Notes under the pieces: model-generated | Told to the model about the DNA's origin: nothing | Databases searched by the model: none | The model's input: the letters and a program-made list of their open reading frames with translations, nothing else | In this document: one piece after another, positions 1 through 7,434 of the stretch | Numbering within the stretch: the stretch's first letter is position 1 | Layout: the number at the start of each line of letters is the position of its first letter | Translations under genes and position numbers: made by a program | Assembly: GCA_038243395.1 (NCBI GenBank) | Contig: JBBSRC010000003.1 | Location: 1-64,000 of the forward strand | Direction: 5' to 3' | Length of the DNA: 64,000 nucleotides | DNA from: Gelidibacter sp038243395 | Lineage (GTDB): Bacteria > Bacteroidota > Bacteroidia > Flavobacteriales > Flavobacteriaceae

Positions 1-221
1 ACCATTTTCACAATAAGATTGTTGAATATCGTGGCTTTGCTTTGTGATCGGTTTATCCTAAAACAAAACTCATTAAAATACCTGTTTAGATTTTCTGCAC
101 TTACCCAAGAATAGGTTGTTCTTATCCAAGATTTGACCTGGTGTATCATGGTGTGGAGTGCTTTAAAATTCAATCCTTTGTTACTTTCTATTTGTATTAT
201 ATCTGATAGAAATACCTTCAT
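1..221 (-). pseudogene. Toxin gene start fused to an ISXO2-like (IS1595-group) transposase C-terminus; runs off the window
   Basis: Read on the minus strand from an ATG that overlaps the stop of the upstream antitoxin-like gene (TAATG), the frame stays open to the window edge. The first residues, MKVFLSD, look like the start of a RelE/ParE-type toxin. The rest is recognisable as the tail of an ISXO2-like transposase: HTMIHQVKSW, then NEFCFRINR, the C-terminal motif of the DDE domain that ends in an F-R-x-N-R signature. The simplest reading is that an insertion or recombination replaced nearly all of the toxin with transposase sequence, leaving an in-frame chimera. The catalytic DDE part of the transposase is absent. 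The identity of the lost toxin is inferred only from seven residues and the antitoxin context. Confidence 0.6.
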
Positions 222-439
222 TATGAGATTTTCTTCAAAAATGAATCATAGGAAACTCTTTTTCCTACATTAAGGTCATCAATTCCTTTTTTGATTTCGT
301 TTTGCTCAGAAATACTCAGTTCATGCCAGAAATCAATCTTTTCGTTGTTTATAAAATCAGCAACTCTTTGAATAAATTCGATATTCTCAATCGCTAGGAT
401 TGTTTTTACTAATTCTATTTTTGTTGATTGAATATCCAT
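221..439 (-). CDS. Antitoxin-like protein of a RelB/ParD-type addiction module (orphaned)
   Basis: A 72-residue acidic, helical protein. Its C-terminal half has the pattern W-H-E-L-S-I-S-E-Q-N-E-I-K-K-G-I-x-D-L followed by G-K-x-x-S-Y-x-x-F, typical of small antitoxins paired with RelE/ParE toxins in Bacteroidota (the 'I..GI.dl..G....y......' tail). The N-terminal half would form the dimerisation/DNA-binding part. The stop codon overlaps the ATG of the next frame, the usual translational coupling of a toxin-antitoxin pair, but that next frame is a toxin-transposase chimera, so this antitoxin is probably orphaned. A good -7 box lies 20 bases upstream. Family assignment is by pattern only. Confidence 0.6.
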   Translation of the reverse strand: MDIQSTKIELVKTILAIENIEFIQRVADFINNEKIDFWHELSISEQNEIKKGIDDLNVGKRVSYDSFLKKIS

Positions 440-458
440 AATATATAATTCTTAAAAT

Positions 459-466
459 CAAAGATA
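459..466 (-). promoter_or_regulatory. -7 promoter box TATCTTTG for the antitoxin-like gene
   Basis: On the minus strand the sequence reads TATCTTTG, a full match to the Bacteroidota -7 consensus TAnnTTTG. It lies 20 bases before the ATG, leaving a short leader without a Shine-Dalgarno run. Confidence 0.55.
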
Positions 467-692
467 CAAAAAAACTAGTTTGGCTCCGTCATAGTGGGGT
501 AGTATGAAGCCCAACGATTACGTATATGGAAAGTTGTGTTTGTATGCGAGGACTTTCCGAAGGAAAATCAGAAGCTAGCAAAGAAGCAACTCACATTGGT
601 TAAGCACAAAATAGCATTTTTTTATATATAGTGTGCCTGCTGCACAACTCTGTTGATAAAGTTAGATGAATAATGCATTGTCAGGCAATTAA

Positions 693-806
693 AATCATAA
701 GTTGTTGACTTGGCGAAACTGTGTGGCCGATACTGGCTATAGTAGTCGAGAGAACTATGCTTTTCTGGAACAGATCAATCTGCACAGTTTTATTCCGCCG
801 CACTAG
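693..806 (+). mobile_element. Degraded IS1182-like transposase fragment
   Basis: One plus-strand frame reads VADTGYSSRENYAFLEQ and then INLHSFIPPH before a stop. This is the 'ADxGYxSxENYxxLE' block around the second catalytic aspartate of IS1182-family DDE transposases. Only about 37 codons remain, with a stop at each end, no start codon and no terminal repeats, so it is a fossil. It sits between the toxin-antitoxin remnant and the hydrolase gene. The rest of 467-841 holds no gene that I recognise. Confidence 0.6.
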
Positions 807-841
807 AAAGAGCTTAAATGAGTTCGACTTTTAAGAACTTA

Positions 842-872
842 TGGTGTTGTGCAACGGTTACTGGTGTTGTGC
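842..872 (+). repeat. Two direct 11-base repeats (TGGTGTTGTGC) at the 3' end of the hydrolase gene
   Basis: TGGTGTTGTGC occurs at 842-852 and again at 862-872, separated by nine bases (AACGGTTAC). The second copy abuts the stop codon of the minus-strand hydrolase gene. The GCACAAC core seen on the minus strand also begins the inverted-repeat element upstream of that gene (near 1689), so the hydrolase gene is bracketed by related sequences, as in a mobile gene cassette. Confidence 0.55.
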
Positions 873-1664
873 TTAGTTATTTATCCAATCGACAACTTTT
901 TCAATTAGTTCAAGTCTTTTATCAGAGAATGAATGGTCGGTTTTCATTAAAAGATATTCAACATTATCTAATTTTTCTATCCAGTCTTTATTCCTCTCGT
1001 TTTCGTCAATAATTAAAAGTTCTTTTTTACTTAATTCTTTTTTGTAGTTCAGCGGATTAAATCTATTTCGGTTTTCTTTTAGTTCAGTAATGAATTTTTC
1101 TGGTTCCACATTTAGCATAAATAATCCATTTAGGTAATCTTTTGTCCAATCTAAAGCTTCTATAGATGCTGTATTTACATTGAATGGTGAGTAAACGGCA
1201 ATCATCTTTACTCTTGCATCTTTTGCGCCGCTCAATAAGGCAATTCCGCCACCTAAACTATGTCCAAAAAGAATATAGGAATCAGCTTTAATTCTGTATT
1301 TTTTAGAGTTCTCTGATGATGAGAAAAAGTCCATCACTTCTTTAACATCTTCTATACAATTTGAATACAAAAATTCTCCTTGGCTTCCCCACGCTCCTCG
1401 ATAGTTAAAATAAATTACATTTCTGCCTTTTCTTCTTAATTCTTGAGCCAAATCAAGACTCCTCTCATTTCCAGGAAGTCCGTGAAGAAGAATAACTGTT
1501 TCTTTATTCTCCTTTCCTGCTGCGAACATTCCAAAAGCTGCGATTGAATCATTTCTAATTGTTATTGTAAATTCTTCGCTTGTTGCAGGATATTCATTTT
1601 GAGCATTTAAATTGAAGCTAAATAGGAGTAAAATAATTAAAAATGATATTAATTGGTTTTTCAT
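873..1664 (-). CDS. Secreted alpha/beta hydrolase
   Basis: 263 residues. It starts with a cleavable signal peptide (hydrophobic residues 5-20, ending N-A-Q), so the protein is exported. The alpha/beta-hydrolase core shows the oxyanion strand L-L-H-G-L-P-G-N near residue 60, Y-F-N-Y-R-G near 85, and the nucleophile elbow G-H-S-L-G-G near residue 133 with Ser as nucleophile. The catalytic His is probably in the K-T-D-H-S-F-S segment near the C-terminus. The substrate cannot be told; the family includes esterases and peptidases. It stands alone on the minus strand, downstream of the ABC-3C-like operon but separated from it by an attC-like inverted repeat, and has the look of a cassette passenger gene. 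Confidence 0.8.
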   Translation of the reverse strand: MKNQLISFLIILLLFSFNLNAQNEYPATSEEFTITIRNDSIAAFGMFAAGKENKETVILLHGLPGNERSLDLAQELRRKGRNVIYFNYRGAWGSQGEFLYSNCIEDVKEVMDFFSSSENSKKYRIKADSYILFGHSLGGGIALLSGAKDARVKMIAVYSPFNVNTASIEALDWTKDYLNGLFMLNVEPEKFITELKENRNRFNPLNYKKELSKKELLIIDENERNKDWIEKLDNVEYLLMKTDHSFSDKRLELIEKVVDWINN

Positions 1665-1688
1665 TTAGTTCTGTTTCTTTTTAATTAA

Positions 1689-1826
1689 GCACAAACGGCT
1701 GGGTATAAGCGTAGTGCGGCTTTTCGAAGATGAGACTTTCATTTTGTCCAAAATTTTATTACGTGACGAATTGTTCAATTCAGCAATAAATGCCGCATTA
1801 CGCTTATACAATGTTGTAGCCAGTGC
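1689..1826. repeat. 138-base imperfect inverted repeat resembling an attC site or cassette boundary
   Basis: The element starts GCAC and ends GTGC. It has 17-base arms at 1704-1720 (TATAAGCGTAGTGCGGC) and 1792-1808 (GCCGCATTACGCTTATA) that are complementary with one mismatch, around a spacer of about 71 bases. It lies exactly between the stop of the SMC-like ATPase gene and the hydrolase gene. Size and architecture (long imperfect hairpin between co-oriented accessory genes) are like an integron attC site, but the canonical RYYYAAC/GTTRRRY core boxes are not clearly present. It could equally be a non-autonomous mobile repeat. Confidence 0.5.
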
Positions 1827-1830
1827 TTAT

Positions 1831-3867
1831 TCAATCAATTGGTTTTATTAATTTGTTATTGATGTAGTTCAAGTGAAATTCAATTCCGTCTGTAGCTTTT
1901 TTAAATGTTTCGTCTGAGTTTTCAAATGAGGCAAATAGTAAAGTTTGAGCGTTTTTATATGTTGATAATTCTTTTAAGAAATTAGTAAAATCATTAATAG
2001 ACATATCTTGTTGTTTAGGTTCGTCAAACATTAATAAATTTGGATGATTACCGTTTTTTGCCACCGAGGTTTTATATAAACTACAAGTGTAAGCCCAAAT
2101 ACTACGCACAAAATCACTTGCAGATGAATCGAACCTAATATTATAAAATAAATCATCGTTGGGTTTTTTTGCTAAGGGCAAATAATTCTCTTCAGATATA
2201 GCAATATCATTAATTGTTTTGCTACTATAATTAAAAGTACTTAAAAGTGATTTGAAATTGTCAGTTAATGATTTAATTTTAGCAATATCATTTATAGAAA
2301 AGGTGTCACTTTTTAGCTTTTCTTGTTCTTGTAATATTCTTTTCCATTTATTGGAAAGTAATAGTAACTCGTCCTTTAGTTCAGCAAAGTCTTCTAAGTA
2401 TTTTGAATAAAACTCAATTCTTTTTTTTAAATTTAATCGATATTCGATATCAACTATTGATGGAAGTCTGTCATCAGAAGTTAACTCTGTTTTAAGTTCT
2501 CTTATTTGGCTTCTAAGGCTGTTTTGTGAGCCTCTTAAATTTATTAATTTTTTATTCTTTACAATTATTTTCGACTCTAAACCTTCAATATTTACTTGAA
2601 GCATTCTAATTTGAGCAGATAAAAAATCGATATTATCATCTAAACGCATAGGCACTTGTTTAACAGATAAAGGAAGTAAGGAATCATTTATCTCTTGATT
2701 ACAAGACGGACAATTATTTCCAGAAACTTTTAAATCAATTTCTGCACCCATTTTTTGTACTTTAAAAGCTCCTTTGTTTTTTCTTAAATCTTCATTTAAG
2801 CTTTCTAGTTGATAGTTGAAATTACTTAGCTTCTGCTTATCAAAAGTTAGTTCAGTAGATATCATTTCTACATCAAAACTGATTTGATTTAGCTTATCTT
2901 CTTTTTCTACAATTAGCTTTTCATTATCGATAATATTCTCTTTTACCGATAAAGTTTCAGTTAGGTTGATTTTATCAAACTCATCAATAGTTAAATCTAA
3001 ATAGTTGGAAATAGAATGGTCTGTTTCATCTTTTGAAAGTAAAATGTTTATTTCATCAAAGTTATTAATAATCATTGGAGTCTGAGATAAACCAATTAGT
3101 TTTCCTCCACCTTTTTCTGTAAATCTTTCAAATCGTTTATTTAAATTCATCCAATCATTTTCAAGAATTTTCTTAGAAATACCTAACTCTTGTTTTTTCA
3201 TTTTGTTGCCATAAACATCCATATCTAGGATGAATTCGACAATCCTAGCTTCTTTATTATTTAAACCATAATTGGGCATTGTAGCAAAAAAATCTGACCA
3301 ACCAGATTTTTGCTCAATTATAAAACTTGAAGCAATTTGTTGTATATATATATTGCGTAATTCGCCATTATTTGTCAAAACTTGTGGAAGCTTCCAATTT
3401 AAAAACTCTTCTAAATATAAGTGAAAACCATAATTTTCATCCGAAGCACCACCGTTATCGTGAACAAACATAGGTCGACTTTCTAAGCTATCGTTTGCAG
3501 ATAAGCTACCAAAATAAACATCTATTAATTGAGATTTTCTGTTTGGATTTCGAACAAATCTACGTATTGTAATTATATCTCCATTTGTATTTTCAATTTC
3601 TAAAAGTACAGATGATTGAAGAACGCTATGAAATTTGTGTTTGGGGAATTCAACTTGGTCTTTTAAAACAGATTGCATTGTTTTTTCAAATCTACCTCCA
3701 ATTAACTCTTCAAAACCTAGTGCATAGACGATAGCTTGGAATAAGCTACTCTTACCACTAGTGTTATTGCCCCTTATAATATTTAATCCTGATTTAAAGG
3801 TATGAGAAGCGCCAAATAGACCATTATTAGTATTTACATCTATTTTTATGTTATTTATTTTAAGCAT
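1831..3867 (-). CDS. SMC/RecN-like ABC ATPase with zinc-hook motif (ABC-3C-like system)
   Basis: 678 residues. Walker A is G-N-N-T-S-G-K-S-S at residues 33-41. A long charged coiled-coil arm follows, interrupted near residue 387 by C-P-S-C, a Rad50-type zinc-hook motif. A second coiled coil leads to Walker B L-L-M-F-D-E-P near residue 615, then a D-loop-like segment. This is the layout of Rad50/RecN-type ATPases that act on DNA or complex ends. It is the last gene of a three-gene operon: its ATG overlaps the end of the middle gene by 8 bases, implying coupled translation. Together with the small middle protein and the nuclease-like protein it matches the ABC-three-component (ABC-3C) predicted conflict systems described by Krishnan, Aravind and colleagues. 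The fold is secure; the system assignment is inferred from gene order and architecture. Confidence 0.75.
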   Translation of the reverse strand: MLKINNIKIDVNTNNGLFGASHTFKSGLNIIRGNNTSGKSSLFQAIVYALGFEELIGGRFEKTMQSVLKDQVEFPKHKFHSVLQSSVLLEIENTNGDIITIRRFVRNPNRKSQLIDVYFGSLSANDSLESRPMFVHDNGGASDENYGFHLYLEEFLNWKLPQVLTNNGELRNIYIQQIASSFIIEQKSGWSDFFATMPNYGLNNKEARIVEFILDMDVYGNKMKKQELGISKKILENDWMNLNKRFERFTEKGGGKLIGLSQTPMIINNFDEINILLSKDETDHSISNYLDLTIDEFDKINLTETLSVKENIIDNEKLIVEKEDKLNQISFDVEMISTELTFDKQKLSNFNYQLESLNEDLRKNKGAFKVQKMGAEIDLKVSGNNCPSCNQEINDSLLPLSVKQVPMRLDDNIDFLSAQIRMLQVNIEGLESKIIVKNKKLINLRGSQNSLRSQIRELKTELTSDDRLPSIVDIEYRLNLKKRIEFYSKYLEDFAELKDELLLLSNKWKRILQEQEKLKSDTFSINDIAKIKSLTDNFKSLLSTFNYSSKTINDIAISEENYLPLAKKPNDDLFYNIRFDSSASDFVRSIWAYTCSLYKTSVAKNGNHPNLLMFDEPKQQDMSINDFTNFLKELSTYKNAQTLLFASFENSDETFKKATDGIEFHLNYINNKLIKPID

Positions 3868-4333
3868 TTTGGTTTTTCCATTTTTTATAGATTGAATCGA
3901 TACGATTATCTGTGATTTTTCTCTTACCTAAAAAGTTTAAAAAATCAATTTCATCATTTAAATATTCTGGATTTTCTAATATTTTTGAATAAAACTTCTC
4001 TCCTTTTTCTAATAATAGATATTTTCCATTTATAATTGAGCAAACACCTTCGTGAACTGCATAATTTAATGCTCTATTTAGGCTTGGTTCAATTCCCCAC
4101 GTTTTTGAGCTTTCGGTATAATTACTAAGAACAAATTTTTTAAGTGAATCTTTATTTTCATTACTTTTTAAAGCCCAATTAATTAAGTGAAGTTTTAATA
4201 AACTTGATTTATTACCCTGACAACATATTTTTAATATTAGGACGATTAAAGCAATAGAATATGATGGTCTATATTCAGGAGGAATAGAAATAGGCTTCTT
4301 TGAAAATGTTATTTTTTCAGCGTATAATTTCAT
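3860..4333 (-). CDS. Small middle-component protein of an ABC-3C-like operon
   Basis: 157 residues, no signal peptide or membrane segment. It is mostly helical, with a hydrophobic stretch (S-I-A-L-I-V-L-I-L-K-I) near residue 30 and a winged-helix-like end (H-E-G-V-C-S-I-I-N-G-K-Y-L-L-L-E-K-G near residues 94-111) reminiscent of reader or adaptor domains. No enzyme motif is visible. Its ATG follows the stop of the upstream gene directly (TAAATG) and its own end overlaps the ATPase start by 8 bases, so the three proteins are probably made together. In ABC-3C systems the middle component is a small helical or wHTH adaptor linking ATPase and effector; that role is inferred from position and size, not from a recognised family. 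Confidence 0.55.
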   Translation of the reverse strand: MKLYAEKITFSKKPISIPPEYRPSYSIALIVLILKICCQGNKSSLLKLHLINWALKSNENKDSLKKFVLSNYTESSKTWGIEPSLNRALNYAVHEGVCSIINGKYLLLEKGEKFYSKILENPEYLNDEIDFLNFLGKRKITDNRIDSIYKKWKNQNA

Positions 4334-5263
4334 TTATTCAAAATTTATAGGACATCTAAAAATCCAGTCAGCTAATGCCCAATTAGTTAGTTTTAAAATC
4401 ATTTGCGGAGCTAGATTTTTAAATGAATTTTGTAACTCTAGTTTTAATAAACCCCTAAAGTCTTCATATAATTCGCTAGGATCTTTGGTATTTGTAATAC
4501 ATCTTTCTTCAATTTCAGACTCAATTACGCTTGTTATTTTTAAAAAATTCTCATAACCAATAGGGTAATCTTCTTCCCATTTAGTTAATATATTTCTTCC
4601 TTCCAAATAATATTCAACATTTAAGTCAACTAGCTTGTCAAGCTTTAAATCATAGTTTGACGAAGAGGTATTCAATCTATAAGCATTCTTGTTTTGAGAG
4701 TTTTCAATTAATGAAATTTTAGAGTCTTTCCATTTTAATTTGTCTTCTGATTCTATTTGAGTTTCTGGGACAACATCAATTTTGATATTGGAGTTTTCTA
4801 CTGCTGTTTTCAAATAGGGGTGAAGAAAACTAATATCTTCAAAAATTACTTCAAAATCATTATTGTCAATTATTGATAAATTCCAACTTTTTACTTCTTC
4901 TTTTTTCTGAGAGCAATGTTTTACAATGTCGTTTTTGGCATATTCAGGTGTTACGAAATACCATTTTTTTATTTTTGTAGTTCCAAGCACCTTTTTTAAC
5001 TGTGATTCAAAGATTTTCAGTTTTTTTAAATCAGTTGTAATTTTATCCCTGTGATTTTCATATAAGTCATTGCTTGAATAATATTTGTCTGGGCAATAAC
5101 ATTGAAATGCTTTTCCTGTCCTTGTAAAACCTTCAATTCCAAAATCCCCAGGAGTTGCTTTAATTTCTTGATAAGCCTCTTCTCTAAAATTGTTTTTAAA
5201 ACATAACTGAGAAACACTTTCCCATTTATTACCATCAAAAGTTCCAAATTCTGTTCTTATCAT
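4334..5263 (-). CDS. Putative nuclease-like effector with C-terminal domain (ABC-3C-like operon)
   Basis: 309 residues, first gene of the operon. The N-terminal 150 residues have a restriction-endonuclease-like (Mrr/PD-(D/E)xK) look: E-I-K-A-T-P-G-D-F-G-I-E-G-F near residues 33-46, then A-F-Q-C-Y-C near 51-56 where nucleases of this fold usually have (V/F)-Q-x-K, then helices and a strand W-Y-F-V-T-P. The lysine of the Q-x-K motif is replaced by Tyr, so the catalytic state is uncertain. The C-terminal half (from about 170) is a separate helical domain, consistent with the CTD of ABC-3C effectors that docks to the complex. Upstream, at 5283-5298, lies an inverted copy of the 16-base sequence that marks the operon's far end. 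The nuclease call rests on motif spacing only. Confidence 0.5.
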   Translation of the reverse strand: MIRTEFGTFDGNKWESVSQLCFKNNFREEAYQEIKATPGDFGIEGFTRTGKAFQCYCPDKYYSSNDLYENHRDKITTDLKKLKIFESQLKKVLGTTKIKKWYFVTPEYAKNDIVKHCSQKKEEVKSWNLSIIDNNDFEVIFEDISFLHPYLKTAVENSNIKIDVVPETQIESEDKLKWKDSKISLIENSQNKNAYRLNTSSSNYDLKLDKLVDLNVEYYLEGRNILTKWEEDYPIGYENFLKITSVIESEIEERCITNTKDPSELYEDFRGLLKLELQNSFKNLAPQMILKLTNWALADWIFRCPINFE

Positions 5264-5640
5264 TTATTCTCTAGGTTTTTTTGCATTGGCTACAACATGT
5301 CTATATAACACACCATTACATCGAATATAAGATAAATTCTAATCTTTTACATTTATAAACGCTTACAAGTATTTACAAACGAATACAAACAATTGACAAC
5401 AGAATATCATTTGGAAGCTTATTTACCATGCAGTATTAAATTCAGCATGCGATATTAAAAAATGCTAACTGTTCAACTATTATATTTGAAGCATGCCAAC
5501 GCATCAAAAACTCAGTACAGTCAATTATTAGGTTAGGGTAGGAGCTTGAACTTACCAGCTTTCCAGACGGAAATAAAATGGGAAAATTCTCTGTCTTACT
5601 ACAGGCCATCCGTTAAATAAGGAATACTTATGTAGAAATT
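5264..5640. other. Intergenic region at the right edge of the accessory segment
   Basis: No gene is recognised. At 5283-5298 lies GCATTGGCTACAACAT, matching 15 of 16 bases of the reverse complement of 1811-1826, so the three-gene operon is bracketed by inverted copies. From about 5350 to 5390 there is a run of related short units (TTATAAACG, TTACAAGT, TTACAAACG, ATACAAAC). Around 5535-5615 two overlapping frames of about 24 codons lack stops but match nothing I recognise. From 5641 onward the genes look like ordinary core genes, so the island boundary probably lies here. Confidence 0.4.
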
Positions 5641-6543
5641 TCAGAAAAAAATATCTTGAGCCAATCTAAACGTATTGGCATGTGCGTCAATAATAATTTT
5701 AATATCAGGCGAATACCCGCCGCCCATACTGCACATTACAGGAATGTTATGATCCTTACAGGTTTGCAGCACAAAACGGTCCCGTTCTTTACAACCCTCA
5801 ACGGTCAAGCCCAGTTTTCCTAATTTATCAGAGGCAATCACATCGACGCCACATAAATAGTAAATGAAATCTGGTTTTTCCGAATCGATGAGCCTTGGAA
5901 GCGTGTCTTTTAGAATGGACAAATAAGTAGCGTCATCACAGTCATTTTCAAGGGCGATGTCTAAATCACTGTATTCTTTTTTAAACGGGTAATTACTTTT
6001 GCCGTGCATGGAAAACGTAAATACCGTAGGATCATTTTGGAAAATTTCAGCGGTGCCATTCCCCTGATGTACATCTAAATCGACAATCAATATTTTTTGT
6101 GCCAATCCTTTTTCTTGAAGATATCGTGCACCAATGGCTTGATCGTTCAACATACAAAACGCTTCGCCATGATCGGAATAGGCATGATGTGTGCCGCCAG
6201 CAATATTCATGGCGATTCCATTTTTAAGAGCAAATTCGCTGGCTTTTATCGTGCCATCTGCAATAATGGTTTCGCGTTGGACTAGCATTTCACTTAAAGG
6301 AAATCCAATTTTGCGAGCCGCTCTTGGTTCTAAGGTCAGGTTTTTTAAAGCGTTAAAATAGGCTTGCGTATGAACATTCAGAATGTAATGTTCTTCAGCT
6401 ACCGTCGGTTCAAAAAAATTGGCTTCCGTACATGTGCCTTCGTAGAGTAATTGTTCGGGCAGCAATTCATATTTGAGCATCGGAAAACGGTGGCCTTCTG
6501 GCAACGAATGTTTATAAATAGGATGAAAGGCAATTTTGAGCAT
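5641..6543 (-). CDS. Histone deacetylase family protein (AcuC/HDAC-like zinc deacetylase)
   Basis: 300 residues, the usual length for bacterial single-domain HDAC-like amidohydrolases. Diagnostic motifs are G-G-T-H-H-A at residues 117-121 (active-site tandem His), D-L-D-V-H-Q-G-N-G-T at 155-164 (Asp and His zinc ligands), C-G-V-D near 230 (third ligand Asp) and G-G-G-Y near 274. The active-site and zinc-binding residues are therefore present. It should hydrolyse N-acetyl groups from lysine, polyamines or small molecules in the cytoplasm; the substrate cannot be told. It is a single gene with no signal peptide. Bacteroidota genomes commonly carry one such gene. Confidence 0.93.
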   Translation of the reverse strand: MLKIAFHPIYKHSLPEGHRFPMLKYELLPEQLLYEGTCTEANFFEPTVAEEHYILNVHTQAYFNALKNLTLEPRAARKIGFPLSEMLVQRETIIADGTIKASEFALKNGIAMNIAGGTHHAYSDHGEAFCMLNDQAIGARYLQEKGLAQKILIVDLDVHQGNGTAEIFQNDPTVFTFSMHGKSNYPFKKEYSDLDIALENDCDDATYLSILKDTLPRLIDSEKPDFIYYLCGVDVIASDKLGKLGLTVEGCKERDRFVLQTCKDHNIPVMCSMGGGYSPDIKIIIDAHANTFRLAQDIFF

Positions 6544-6980
6544 GAGGAAATATCTTGGGCGGAGATTTTTGGTTTTTGCGGTTTGTTAAATACGGCAATA
6601 TTCGCAAATTATAAAAACTATTTTAGATTATGGATTAAAAAGGAGATAAGTAAAGTCAGGCAAATCAAAATTAATATCCGTTTTTTAGACTCCTGTTAAA
6701 AACTGCATACAACACAAGTATGAATACAATATCGAGTAAGTGTTTACCCCAAAGTAATTGTACAAATTTAGGTCAGTTATATAAAATGGTTCGGATTTCA
6801 ATCTCGCGCTTATACTAAACGCCATGCGTCGAAATCTCCAAGGAATACCGATAAATAAAGTCCGCTCATTAAAAAAGGCGAGAATATCTTCGAGAATTGA
6901 AAGAAAGGGACGTAAGAAGAATATTTTATCAGCACTTAATCTTTCAAAATAAATTAGAATTTTTTAACATTACAATCACT
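6544..6980. other. Intergenic region without a recognised gene
   Basis: About 440 bases between the divergent HDAC-family gene and the small secreted protein gene. It is AT-rich and holds no convincing gene, RNA or long repeat. A 42-codon lysine/arginine-rich frame at 6824-6952 (+) has no upstream signal and is not accepted as a gene. Confidence 0.4.
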
Positions 6981-6988
6981 TATCTTTG
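6981..6988 (+). promoter_or_regulatory. -7 promoter box TATCTTTG upstream of the 114-residue protein
   Basis: Full match to TAnnTTTG, with TTAACA at 6964-6969 as a possible -33 element. Because the box covers a potential TTG start at 6986, the ATG at 7007 is preferred as the real start. Confidence 0.5.
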
Positions 6989-7006
6989 TGGCATAAATTT
7001 ACTTTG

Positions 7007-7351
7007 ATGTTTGCATTAAAAGGCACCTTATTAAGCTTTTTTGGATGGTTAATGTTATTAGGATCTACTGATCTGACAGCATTGCCTAGCGCATCATATA
7101 CCCCTGTGGACAGTATTGCCGCCTCAGACCAACAAGAACGCGTTCCTTTATTTTTTGATGCGATTTTAGATGTCAATCATTCTTCTACCTATGAAACGCC
7201 AGTGGCAAAACCCTTTCCGCAGAAAGAGAAAAGCCTTCAAAGCGTCAACGTTCCGTTATTTTATGAGCTCTCCTATTACGCTATTGGCCAACAGATTGTG
7301 ATCAAACTTTCTGTGAAAGCCATTATTTTCCCTTTTCATTGTTTTACATAA
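7007..7351 (+). CDS. Hypothetical small exported or membrane protein
   Basis: 114 residues from the ATG at 7007, chosen because an earlier TTG lies inside the promoter box. The N-terminus (MFALKGTLLSFFGWLMLLG) is a signal peptide or membrane anchor. The body is low in motif content with a Pro/Ser-rich centre and a hydrophobic C-terminal stretch (V-I-K-L-S-V-K-A-I-I-F-P-F). I do not recognise the family. It lies 83 bases before a second small membrane-anchored protein on the same strand and may share its transcript. Confidence 0.5.
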   Translation: MFALKGTLLSFFGWLMLLGSTDLTALPSASYTPVDSIAASDQQERVPLFFDAILDVNHSSTYETPVAKPFPQKEKSLQSVNVPLFYELSYYAIGQQIVIKLSVKAIIFPFHCFT

Positions 7352-7434
7352 ACTGATTATTTTATTTCAACACTAAAATTTTAGGTGCTTAACTGTGCCG
7401 CTATCAGTCTATCTTATTACTAAAACAAAAAACA

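Noticed and set aside
818..1012. Plus-strand frame of 64 codons across the start of the hydrolase region
   Set aside because: It runs antisense through the 3' part of the alpha/beta hydrolase gene and has no family resemblance; treated as a shadow.
5535..5615. Two overlapping short frames upstream of the HDAC-family gene that look slightly protein-like
   Set aside because: Each is only about 24 codons, no start codon or family match; may be a gene fossil but not supportable.
6824..6952. A 42-codon lysine/arginine-rich frame on the plus strand
   Set aside because: No promoter box or ribosome-binding signal, no recognisable family, and the composition can arise from A-rich DNA; too weak to call a gene.
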